In this document: piece by piece, positions 45,194 through 58,100 of the stretch
Layout: the number at the start of each line of letters is the position of its first letter
Numbering within the stretch: the stretch's first letter is position 1
Source of the DNA: Xylona heveae TC161
Taxonomy: Eukaryota > Ascomycota > Xylonomycetes > Xylonales > Xylonaceae
Length of the DNA: 64,000 bases
Reading direction: 5' to 3'
NCBI RefSeq assembly: GCF_001619985.1
Contig: NW_017264197.1
Span: 1,488,001 to 1,552,000, forward strand
The notes under the pieces: generated by a model
The model's database searches: none
Told to the model about the DNA's origin: nothing
Seen by the model: the letters and a program-made list of their open reading frames with translations, nothing else
Made by a program: the position numbers and the translations under genes

Positions 45194-48100
45194 TCTGGTG
45201 AAAACTATGACTCTCGAACTTTTGAAATCAACAACGGGCTGGGTTTTTCCTTTTGCGAATTTCTTTTCACATTATTTCAGCTATTGAGCGCTCAGCATCC
45301 ATCGTTTTCATTCTCTCGAGGTTTTCTGCATGGTTTTATTATGCGCATTTTTTCATATGCATTTCGGGCGAGCGTTTTTCATTGTATGAATCTGGTGTTG
45401 CAGTCCTCACATATACCTTGATATGATTCATCATCCCCCTGGATTTTATTACTTTTTCAGCCGTTATAATTTTTCCCTCTTCTTTGTCTTTTTTTCATTG
45501 CGCTGTCTATTTACGAGGAATGGCATCAAGCGCCGTATCGATCCAGCATTGTCTTATTTTCCATTGCTCTTTTTTCATGATTCGAGTCTTCTATCCTGTG
45601 CCTTTCTTGTCTTCATTTTCCGATCACACATTTGGCATCTATTGCTTCGGTTGCCCCGTCATTGTCTGCATCGCTATCGTCATCATCATTAACATTTTAA
45701 TGTAATGAAGGGCCGCCATATATGGATTCAGGGTTCGACATTGAGAATAAGAGAAGAAGTTGAGATCAAACAGAGCGGTAGATAATTTCAGGGGCGGAGG
45801 GTTAAAGTTTTATCATGATGACAATGATAATTGAAATAGAAGACGCGGGATGTCGTGAAATTTAACCTATTCTTCTCAAGGTCTACAGAGTATGCAGTAT
45901 TTCATCCTTTTGTGCCTCTTTCACGTCAGCCCTCAGGTTATCCTAAGCAAATAAATGCAATAGGATGAGGGCAGATCTGAGCTAAATAATGATATATCTT
46001 ACATATACACGTCATCACCTGTTCATCGACATGAAAGTGTTGTAATGTCCATCTGGTCATTTGTATATGTGTATTCCTTAAGTTAGGTGGTAAAGTGTAA
46101 AATACTGTCGAGGTATGCTCTACGCTGGTGGGCCCTATTTTTGCAATAAGTGGGGATGTAATAGATGTATCATAAGTGGGGGAGAATCCTCCCGGAAGTG
46201 AAACCACTGTGAGATGCACATATCCCTGAACTCGTGACTGTAGCGCTAAACAAGCTTTTGCGGGGAGGACATGGGTGTAAAAAAAAAAAATAACTCGTGA
46301 CATAAGGTATTTCTGGAAGAGGCCTTTTTATTTGTAACACTGCAGCATGTACGATGTGTGTAAATGGCTGGATACAAGTGGGGGTCATCTTGCATTGTGC
46401 ATAACGCTGTAGTGACGGAAGGGGAATACGATGCACAGTGACAATTATGCGAGTCCAATATGACATTTGAAAGTAAACAGACAGATGAAGTGGCCATTAG
46501 GTACACAAATAGATATAAATGATGAATTATGACTTTAGCATAATAACCCGTGAGCAATGTCTGATTTTTTCTGAATTTTGTAAATACTACCAGGAATATA
46601 AACAAGGGTCGAGAAAGAGAGAAAATGAGAAATCAATAAATAAAATAATATTTTACAATATAATATAAATGCATTGGAGGTCTTGTAACCCACAGTGGAG
46701 TTGGGGCAATCATACAGTAAAAGTTTGTCGTCTAGTGTTCGTAGGAATTAATTTTGACAGCGGGATGAAGGCCAATTGTGGAGGAAGGGAGAGAGTGAGA
46801 TGTGACTGTGACGGTTCGTTTTCAATAGTGGGGTCTCGGTTGGCTCGTGCTCTGGGGAAAATGGTGGGGATGCGGATTGGGATTAGCCTACGATTGAACG
46901 ATCATCTCGGGGAACCTATACGTACGGAGTAGAGTATAGTACTCCATTCATTCCGCATATTTATGTGACATGACCGGCGAAAATAAAAATTTACTTGGTA
47001 CAGTGACTGGAGGTTGATTGAAGGGAATTGCAGGTTGGTTGTCTGCTTGCGTCTTTTGTGTTCTCTTGCCGAACGAGGTCAAGTCTCTTTACCTATTATA
47101 CTGACGACGGTGATAGAGTTGCGACTTGTCTACAAACAATTTCCCCCTCCAGCTAACGACGTCGACCAGGACACCCTCATCCAACAACAACTGCCGCCTC
47201 TCTTTTCTGTTTGGCCTTTGCCTTCATCCGGCCAAAGCCTGACCAGTCCAAGTCCGTCAACCTCCAGCGCGCAGAAAAACCCCCAGTCATCTCCCACACT
47301 CTTCTCGCGGCCACAGTTTTCAATGTACTTACTGTACCCTTTCCGCCTGACAAGTCTGCGTTTCTCCCCCTGCCGAGATACTTGGGATACCTTGGCAACT
47401 TCTCTTTAAGCTCTTCGCAACCAATATTTTTCCTCTTAAAGTTCTTCTTGGTGCTCGGCGGCTGCTTGGCTGGGGGCTTGGCTTTGGCCCGGTTTACTCA
47501 CTTCCCCAGAGCTTGCCTTTAGCTGACATTTCTCCTTAGCTCTTCTTCTCAATTCCTTGCTGTTATTGCCGCCCCCCCCGCCCCTCCCCAACTGCTTGCT
47601 GCTGACCTGCAATCATACTGGGTTGTGCATTGCATCTTGCATTCCCCCATTATTCTTTTTCAATTCTTGTTGTTGATTGAAAAAAAACCCCCCCACGCTC
47701 CCGTCGCGCATCTCGGCATCCCGACAACCCGTGTGCCTCGCTCCCTCACTCCGTCCTATTTTGAACCTCTTTCCTCTGTCTTGATCATGGAGCATATATT
47801 TCCCTCATCGTCTGCTCTTTAGCTCTCTTCCTTCTCCGTCTCTTTTTGCTTCCTTCTCTTCTTCCATTTTGGTTGTCCCGCTCTCGACAAGTACCTTGTC
47901 TTCGCGTTCCCGAGGATTACCTCGTGGCTTCCCGTCCCCAGTTGGCGGCTTGTGGCCAAGACTTTCGCCCCCCTCCTGCAACCCCCCTTCTTCAGCCTTC
48001 ATCGGCAGCCGAGTTCCGACCCCGAGAGGTGCCATTAATTCCGCCCTTACGGCGAGGAATGGCCCTGACCTGCTGCAGCTTTCGGTCCTCTTACAGTCTT

Positions 48101-48673
48101 GCGTCGGTTGCACATGGTGGGTTGGGTGACGTCCCACACCAAATCGCCAATTGATCGATTCCCCGGCAAACTATTGCCCGCCCAATCAGCCTTCTTATCC
48201 TGCTGCTCACCCGGCTGCTGCATATTATTTTGTCACCTTTTCTCTTTTTTCCCCAGGTCCCTTCCCCGGGAGCTTGGTGTGGACAGATCCTGTACGGGTC
48301 CCGTGGTCTAGCAGAAATAATTTGGGAATCTCCTGCAAGCGCTCACTTTTTGATTGTCAATCAAAGCTTGCGAGACCAGATTCTACATCCCCTCTTTGTT
48401 TTTTTTTAATTGTTGTGTTTCTCCACTGCATATTTATCGTTACCCAAAATTTGTCCCATACACTCGCCTCGACCATTCTCTTGTTAAGACCGAGCTGGAT
48501 CTCCGGTCACGAGAGAAAGAGAGAACGTGGTGGGGCGAGAGAAATCGTGAAGAGGAGCTCAGACCTTGATCTTCGCTGCCGTGTGATTTATGATATAATC
48601 CAGTTACGCGCCACTCATCATAACTGACAGTGTCAATGCGAAATCGCTTCGAAGGACATACACATTATCAGTC
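45194..48673. other. Long intergenic region upstream of sat4
   Basis: About 3.5 kb. From 45.2 to 46.7 kb it is AT-rich with A11 at 46279-46289. From 47.0 to 48.6 kb the plus strand is strongly pyrimidine-rich, with CCCTCC and TTTTCTTC tracts, as expected of a long promoter and 5' leader for the Sat4-like kinase gene; several short upstream ATG frames lie there. No other gene is recognised. Confidence 0.45.
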
Positions 48674-51039
48674 ATGGCGATCAAAGTGCCGTACTCGTCA
48701 AACGACGATACCGCAGCGCAGCCTCAGACACAGATAGCATCTTCTGTACCCCACGACTTTATCTACCCGTCTGCGGAGGACGCCCATGTTCCAACACCAC
48801 CGTCCCCGATCCTGCATCCCGTTGATTTTCCAGGTCCTGTTCCAGAGGATGTTGAAGAGACTGCGAGTGAGGCAACAGAGCCCATAACTCCGACAAGCGA
48901 TGCACATCCTCAGCCGCGCATAGAACAAGCAATGAAACCCGCTGCGACCAATGGCCACAGCGCTCCAATGCAGGAAGCGGTTGCACCACACAATGGACAT
49001 CTGGCGCCTTCCAAAAACGGAACGGAAACATTACCATCACGGTCTGGCAGCCCACCACCCGCCGGAATGGCGTCTACTGCCAGCCTCCCCGCTGTTAAAC
49101 GCAACGCTACTAAAATCAAATCCCTGCTCAAAAGAGCGGGTTCGAGCTTGTTGAATCTCAACACTGAAAACAGTAGCGACTCCAGCTCGCCGAAGCATTC
49201 TGTACAGCCACAAAGTGCTATAGAGAACACTCGTATTCCTCATGCCAATGGCCGCCCATCACTCCCGCGCAGCTTCTACTCAAAGTCAGCGCGCAACACA
49301 CCCCCAACATCAGGGTTTGTCACGCCAGCTTCCTGGTCCGACTCACCGGCCAGGCATGAACAGCGGCGTTTCGAGCTTGGCCCACCATCCGAGCCACAAC
49401 GCGGTACGTCCCGTGCGGCTACGGACCTGATGCAGCGCACTGGCAACGGCGACGAAGCTGGGTTCCCTGATGATGGAAAACATCTTCAACCCAATAGCCG
49501 TCCGTTGTCGCGAAAACGGTCGTCGAGTATGACACATATACCCAGGGAGCCGGAGGGCAATTTCTTCTCGATGCCTGCCGAAACTGGAGCAGGTCTCAAG
49601 GCGCGCCGCATGAGTGCCAGCTTGCCCGACGACTTCAACGTCGACACAATTGAGCTTTTCAAAGAATTTACAAGTCTAAGTATATTGCCTGGCAAGCGGG
49701 GGAAGACTCTGGGCAAAGGCGCAACCGCAACTGTCAAGCTCATGGCCCGAAAAGGGAGCAACTCCGATGAAGTCTATGCGGTCAAAGAATTTCGCAAGCG
49801 CGGGCAAACTGAGGATGAGGTCGAGTATGAGAAAAAGGTCAAGTCAGAGTACAGCATTGCCAAGAGTCTACATCATCCAAATATTGTCGAAACTGTGCGG
49901 CTATGCACACATAATGGACGATGGAATCATGTTATGGAGTATTGTTCCCAAGGCGAGATCTTTTCGCTCATTGTGAAGAAATACTTTAAGCTTGAAGACC
50001 ATCTGTGTCTGTTCAAACAATTGATGAGGGGCGTCGATTATCTACATTCACATGGGATTGCACATCGCGACATTAAGCTCGAGAACCTGCTCATGACAGA
50101 CGAAGGGTACTTGAAAATCACCGACTTTGGCGTGTCAGAGGTGTTCTGTGGAGAACACCCCGGTTTGCGTGCTGCAGGCGGGGAGTGTGGCAGGAACATG
50201 AAGGAATGCCGACGATGTGCACCAGGCGTATGCGGTAGTCTGCCATACATTGCCCCAGAGGTGTTGGCCAAGGAGGGTATGTCAATTGCCTTCTTGCTCC
50301 TCTTTCTGCCTTTAATCCTCGCAACTGCTACAAAATCTTTTAGTCCCTCTTCTCGTCTTTTCCAACCCTTTACACTCCGTATTTTCTAATCCGTGGAATC
50401 ACAGGCGATTACGACCCCCGTGCACTCGATGTCTGGTCTTGTGCCATTGTCTTCCTCACCATGAACTACTCTGGCTCGCCATGGCGAGCTGCCAAGACTA
50501 CCGAACCATACTATCAGAAATTCCTCTCTGGGTGGGAAGCATGGCTGAAAACCCACCCCGAGGGAATCATCACCGACGACCCCAACGGGGGCCACCCAAA
50601 ATGCGGACCGGTTTTTCTTAATCTCCCTTCACCCGCGATCCGCCGATTACTGCTCCGCATGATGCATCCCGATCCCGAGAAACGCATCTCCATCCATGAC
50701 GCGCTGTCTGATCGATGGGTAAAGACGATAGAATGCTGCTCACCTGAAGCATGCGAGGACGATGTCGTAGATGCCAACGGTACTATTCCCACGGTAAACG
50801 GCACACGGCAGGGAAGTACTACTAGTATCCCATCATCCGTGCCTGGCAATACTGCAGCTGGAAACGGAAACGGAACTGGATCCGTTCCCATAGTCGACGC
50901 TGCGGCGAAGCACAGCTGCAAGGTCGCTCGCTCGAAAAAGGTCCCTGTCATTAAGAAACATAATCATCTCCCGCCCGCCAAGAAGAAGGTGCCCGAAAAA
51001 TTGCAGTATTCGTTTGACTTGGGCGACGGCTATTCATGA
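48674..51039 (+). CDS. sat4: Ser/Thr protein kinase of the Sat4/Hal4 family
   Basis: Two exons (48674-50276 and 50405-51039) give 745 residues. A 330-residue Pro/Ser/Thr-rich N-terminus precedes the kinase domain (about 335-690). Catalytic elements are the Gly loop LGKGATATVKL, Lys in VYAVKEF, HRDIKLENLL, TDFGVSEVF and IAPEVL, with the lower-lobe DVWSCAIVFLTM. Between DFG and APE lies a Cys-rich insertion (ECGRNMKECRRCAPGVCG) typical of the fungal Sat4/Hal4 branch. Yeast Hal4 and Hal5 stabilise the Trk potassium transporters and confer salt tolerance. The C-terminal tail carries a Gly/Asn run and a basic segment (KKVPVIKKHNH). The intron interrupts just after the APE helix. Confidence 0.92.
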
Positions 51040-51540
51040 CCTGATATGCCTTCCTTCATACCATTCCACCCTTTCTTCCTTTCTTCCTTTCTTCCTTTTT
51101 AATCTTTTATTATTCAACTACTTACTTTCATGCTCTATTATGCTTTACTCCACGTTCTATTCTATCCTCCTTCTTCTTTCCATTTTCATTATTTTCTTCA
51201 TCCTATTTCCTTTCCACTGTTCTGCCCTCTCTTCCTTCCTTTTCATACCGTGGCGTTTCCGTGGGAGTTTGGGCTGGGAGTGTCTATTGTCTGTCCAAAG
51301 GGTCTGGGTCAGGGTCAGTCGGTACATTTATTTTTTTTGGTCGAAAATATTTTTTTTCCCTCTATCTCCTTTTTTCTCCCCACTTCTTTTCCCCCTTTCT
51401 TCTTCCCGTTTCTTCTTCCCCTTTCTAATTGCTTTTCTCCCCTTTTCCATTTATTACGTTTCCCCCTTTCTTAACCGTACAGCTGCTCCCTCCCTCCCTC
51501 CCTCTCTCTCTCTCGTACAATTCGTAACTACATATCACTA

Positions 51541-51585
51541 TCCTATCCTATCCTATCCTATCCTTCCTATCCTATCTATCCTGTC
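51541..51585. repeat. TCCTA pentanucleotide repeat
   Basis: About eight tandem, slightly imperfect TCCTA units just downstream of the sat4 coding region. Confidence 0.85.
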
Positions 51586-52480
51586 CTTTCTCCTCGTCTA
51601 GCCCGGCAAAAAAATATTGGGACATGGCGGCGTTTACGGCAATTGCAAAACCAATTGTTTCTTTTCCTTTCTTTTCTTTTCTTCCCTTTTCTTCCCTTTT
51701 CTTTTTTTTTTTTCTCTTCTTTTCTTTCTTCTTTTTTCGTTTTTTCTTTTTTCGATTCGACGTTTCGACTGCTTTTTCTTCTTCACAACCTCTTCTGACT
51801 ATTACTTTCCTTTTTTTAACACTCTTTCGAGATGAAAAAATACCTCCCCTGCCTAATGGCCATGGCCATGGCCCATGGCCAGGCAAGTCAGGAATTCACG
51901 AATCACGTATAGCCTCACGAAATGACCGCATCGATGCGCACATATATTCAAGTGTGGGATGGGATATTTTAGTTAGTGGATTATTACATAACTTCTTGTC
52001 CATATCCCATAAGTTAGTCCATATCCCAAGACTTTCCCATAACATAGTTAGTCCATATTGCGTTTTGAATTGAGAAGATTACTTTGAATCTCCCATTCAT
52101 GGTTTCATGGTTTCACATTGTTTCACGTGGAATGCTTACGACGCAACAAATCATGAGTAACGAGTTACGTGACTTGAAGAGAGACGAGAGACTAGAGACG
52201 AAGAAGGAGAAGACGAAGACGAAGACGAAGAAGAAGAAGATGATGATGATAATGTCTGATTCATTCCGAGCTAAATTGCAGCGCCTGGCTGCCCCACTCT
52301 TTGATTCCAAAAAATGTATTTCTTCTCTTTGTATGGAAAATGTCAAAATGTCAACAAAAACAACAATACTAGTAGTAGTAAATAGACGTTTATATCAACG
52401 CCCAAGAGAGAGAAACAGGAAAAGACACAAACAAAAGAGAAATAGAAATATTTAAAATGACAAGATAATGGGAACATGCA

Positions 52481-52494
52481 AAAAAAAAAAAAAA
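52481..52494. repeat. Poly-A run
   Basis: A run of about 14 A flanked by ACATGCA- and AACATGCAAA-like sequences in the PKA 3' flank. Confidence 0.7.
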
Positions 52495-52784
52495 ACCAAA
52501 ATAAAAGGGAACATGCAAAAGCCAAACAAAATAATGAAAAAAAAAAGGATCCGGCCTCCCGATATGAACTGGAGAGATAGAGATAAGAGATAAAAGAGAG
52601 ATAGAGAGATAGGGAGAGAGGAAAAAAAAGGCCAACGGGAAGAGATTTCATCAATGTTTCCAAGAGACGATAGACGATGAAATCATGATGGATGATAGTT
52701 GCCGGGCTGTATAGATTTTTTTGGATGAACAGGGTAAGAAGAAAACTGGCCGAATTTTTTGATTTTTGATATATTTTCCCCTCT

Positions 52785-54520
<1,736 letters not shown>

Positions 54521-55983
54521 TAAAAAAAGAAATTTGAGCCTCTGGGGTGACTATGCTCGTTTTGTTGTCCCCGAAACTCACTTCGGGCCGATACGTCGGT
54601 ACGGTATAACCTATACAAGGTCACACAAATTGGGAATATCGAAAAATCTATCAGATTGCAGAATGTTCCATGTAACAAAACCAAATATGCTGAAAACAGC
54701 TGCGGTATTTGCAGGAGCAGCAATGACAAGTTTTGAACGTGCAAGCGATCCACGTGTGAGGGAGACGGCGAGCCCGTAGAGAAATGCGGATCCGGCCCCT
54801 TCGAGCGCGGGACGTAATAATGGCAACGCTCACCAAATGGTGGGGTATGCGCTCAGTGCTGCTCTTTGGGGACTCGAGCGCCCCGAATTTCTCGGGAGTA
54901 CGTCGTCTGGTTGGCCCGCGGTTCAGTTAGGTTGGTTGGGATGTGGGTAAGGTCGTTGTGGCGGGTGGGCTCAGTATGGAAAGACTTCAGCGCATCGTCC
55001 TCCGTAGCTTGACATGGCAACGGGCTAATCCCGGGGATGACGTAGAATAGCAGCGGAGGGTGGACTTGGCCCTAGATGATGTCGAAGGCCTGAATTGGTC
55101 CATATCAGATTCATCACTTCAGGGGTGGAAAGAGATTTCGCTTTCCATAATTTTGCATGTCAGCGCGTTGAGATGATTTATAACTTTTCACCTGCTTCTG
55201 TGGAACGTTTGTTTCTGTCAATGCATGAACTATAACGGGCGCACTGCTCACGTTTGCATAAAAACCACCAACTTACAACGACGGCTGGTTATGCACAGGC
55301 CAAAGTCATACGAATGAATTGATCTTGTCACATTTTTGAAAGCACGTTGCAAAATATACATGACGTCTCTTCATTTCACCAGCTTGCCTACCGAGCCTGT
55401 CAAGATCTGTACTTGATTCATAGTTCATTTCATCTGATGGCAGGTCGTTGACGATGGTTTGGCTCATCGATACGTGCCCTCGACGTCATTCCGACCCTCC
55501 ACGATAGGTTACCCGCTGATTAAAACAATCTGCTTCTCTAGATCTATTACGTAAGCACAATGGCCAATTGGCGGTTGCCATTGTACCTCTTGCAGCATTC
55601 ATAAACGCACCGCCGTCATGGCAATGGACCCAGAACACAAAACACATAAAATTTGAGGTCGACGTAAATTCAATTGTTGATTCAATATTGAGGTATCATA
55701 GATGCGGGATTTGATGCTACCTTACCATATGCTCCGATGCGAGAACAGGCGGTAACTCGGCAATGACAAACCTCATCACCAGTTTCCGCCCATTCGGGTC
55801 TCCTTATTTAGCGCGGGACAAATCATAAACTTCATTTCATCCGCTCATGAGGCTCCCCTCGAGCAACGCCATTATGTGCACTGCCTTCGTTGCAGATACC
55901 TCAGCGTCGTCAAGATATTGCTGACTTTTCGATATATACAATGGAAGTTGGCAAACACAAGAACTACGCCTGGCGAACTCGCC
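54521..55983. other. PKA promoter and vma11 3' flank
   Basis: About 1.5 kb without a recognised gene, lying between the PKA start codon and the vma11 stop codon (both genes on the minus strand). Confidence 0.45.
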
Positions 55984-56932
55984 TCATCCTCGGCCCTTGG
56001 TGTTGAGGATTAAGGCGACAATCAGGCTGGATGTGGTTCAGTAAAAGCGACAATTTACGAGAGTCGTAGTTGGTTCTAACTTACCCGTAAAGACCCAAGA
56101 CTTCAGCAAAAATTAGGATCAGGACCATGCCCACAAAAATTCTTGACTGCTGCATGTATGATCGGACGCCCTAAGCTGGCGTTAGTACCCATATATATAT
56201 CCTTGTGTATGAACAACCACAAACCATGTCGCCCACAACGCCAATGGCATAACCTGCGGCCAGTCCTGTCAAACCAACAGAGAGACCGCAAGCCAGATGC
56301 AAAAACCCTCTACTCGCGTATACTAATCAGTATCTTTTCTGCTCGGTCTCGGAGGTTTCGCTTGGTCCAGGGGAGACGCACGTAAACAAGCTGTAGCTCT
56401 GGCCTGGAGGTGGGCCCATGTCACCAGCAATAAGCACAGCGATAACAAGCGAGTAAACCGCGATAATACCGGACATGACGACGGGAATCAAAGACTATAT
56501 TGTTTCAGATTTAGATGCTGTGCCGTCTTAAGGGTTCGTACGATGTTTGCTCACCTTCATGATCAGGTCCGGCCGAAAGGTTCCCACTCCAGCAATACCG
56601 ATACCCGATTTTGACGTCCCGTATGCAGCTCCGATGCCTGCAAAAGAATCAAACTTGTTTAGTATACTGCGATTTGAGGGCAGATATGAAGCTTATATCC
56701 ACATACATCCAAAGATCATCTATACCAGGTAACGCTCCATGATAAGTATGGCATCCAGTATTTGCGTATAATATAGTCAAGAGATCGCCAAGTCTTTACT
56801 TACCGCGAACGCGATACCGCCCTGCGATGCTTTATTAGTAAAATAATCCATCAGAGTCAACAGGTCCATGAGCTCAAGACATACCATGCCGAAAAACGGC
56901 GCGAACTTGGGCGCCAGCTCAGTCTCCGCCAT
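55984..56932 (-). CDS. vma11: V-ATPase proteolipid subunit c' (Vma11)
   Basis: Eight exons (56932-56885, 56821-56804, 56719-56707, 56637-56555, 56494-56382, 56309-56225, 56170-56085, 56026-55984) give 162 residues. The subunit is part of the membrane rotor that translocates protons into the vacuole and Golgi. Four hydrophobic helices are seen. The essential carboxylate lies in [39 protein letters not shown] with [17 protein letters not shown], and the end LILNTKGRG, match the c' (Vma11) subunit rather than c (Vma3). Exons 2 and 3 are micro-exons of 18 and 13 bases encoding GGIAFA and MIFG plus one base. All phases agree and the sum is exactly 163 codons. The gene is divergent from rom2. Confidence 0.93.
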
Positions 56933-58100
56933 GTTGCGGATGATGGACTAGAAGATCAATCAAAAAAATTTCCTTCGAGAAAGGCTCAACGGAGATAGAG
57001 CAACGATTCAGAGGTGCAAATGGCGAGTAGCTTCAGTCTGTTAGCTACCTACCTTAGAGACGTCGATGATAACGACGCGAGTTGAAGGTGAGATCACGTG
57101 GTGGAATAGTGTGTGTCGAGGTACCTGTACCTTCTTGTTCCTTTTTGGGTGAATCTCCCAGTCTTCAGTTTAACTGACTGGCAGTCGGTAGTTACCAGAT
57201 CATTGAACCCCGTTTGTGCACTTTCATCCACAGATCAAAGGGCTTTAATTTTAAATTTGTAAGAGCCACTCTTCCCAGTCTCTGCAATTTGCTTTTGACA
57301 TTGCACATGATGAAATATTTGTCAGGACTCATGCAGGACGTTTGACAGCACTCAAAATTGATCGGTCCGGAGTCACCAAATCGCCGGTTCCGCGTGCGTG
57401 CAGCACACACGCACTACTACTTACTGCTACTTTCCCCTTCTCTCGGTCTCGGGTGAGGCCACCCGCGCCATCTCAAGGGGACCTTGGGGAATCCTCGCTT
57501 TGGTAGCCTTGACCGGTATTACTACGAGCACGTCCCCGACCTCACACTCGGAATTATACCTAGAATTCAAAAATCCACGGTGCCTAAAACCCGAATGAGA
57601 AACGGGCTTGGATCGCCTGTTCTGCTCCATCGATTCCCCTCGATTCCCCTCCTTGCAGCCCTCTGGCGCTTGAACAAGCCCCATTGGTGCATCTCGTGCG
57701 ATTGGAGATAACGACATCGCCCTGACAGACGGCCCTCTTGCAACCCCATCATTGGTCCCTCGCTGCTTCAGGAGTAGCGCTTCCCCAACCTGCACCTTCA
57801 GCCACGGCCCTCTCGAACAGTGTCCCTGCTACTGTGGAGAAGGATCTTCGAGCGGTGCTGGACATCAAACGAGTGCCATAAGTCAAATCTCTTTTGGAAG
57901 GGAATAAATTTACGGCTTGGCTTGTAACGAGGTATCCCCAGTGGCCGATCCCTGGAGGAGTGACACTACGGGGCCCGAGAAGCACGCAGCCCTGTTCAGC
58001 TCGTGATTGAGCAGTGTCCACACGCACGGATACACGTCTCCATAAGAGGTGAGGGCGTGAAATCACGGAAAGCGGCCAAGAAGGGCTCAAAAGATCGTTC
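56933..58100. promoter_or_regulatory. Divergent promoter region, vma11 / rom2
   Basis: About 1.2 kb between start codons. The rom2 side carries an uninterrupted 120-codon minus-strand frame (57427-57795) with no recognisable domain, probably chance in a 5' leader. No specific sites assigned. Confidence 0.4.

Larger units (their letters stand above)
51040..52784. other. Convergent 3' flanks, low complexity
   Basis: Between the sat4 and PKA 3' ends. It is dominated by pyrimidine tracts (51060-51480, 51650-51800) on the plus strand and by GAAGAA/AAGACG and GAGATAGAGA purine tracts later (52190-52240, 52565-52625). No gene is recognised. Confidence 0.5.

Noticed and set aside
57427-57795. 122-codon minus-strand frame in the rom2 leader
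   Set aside because: No domain and no splice-supported extension; probably chance.
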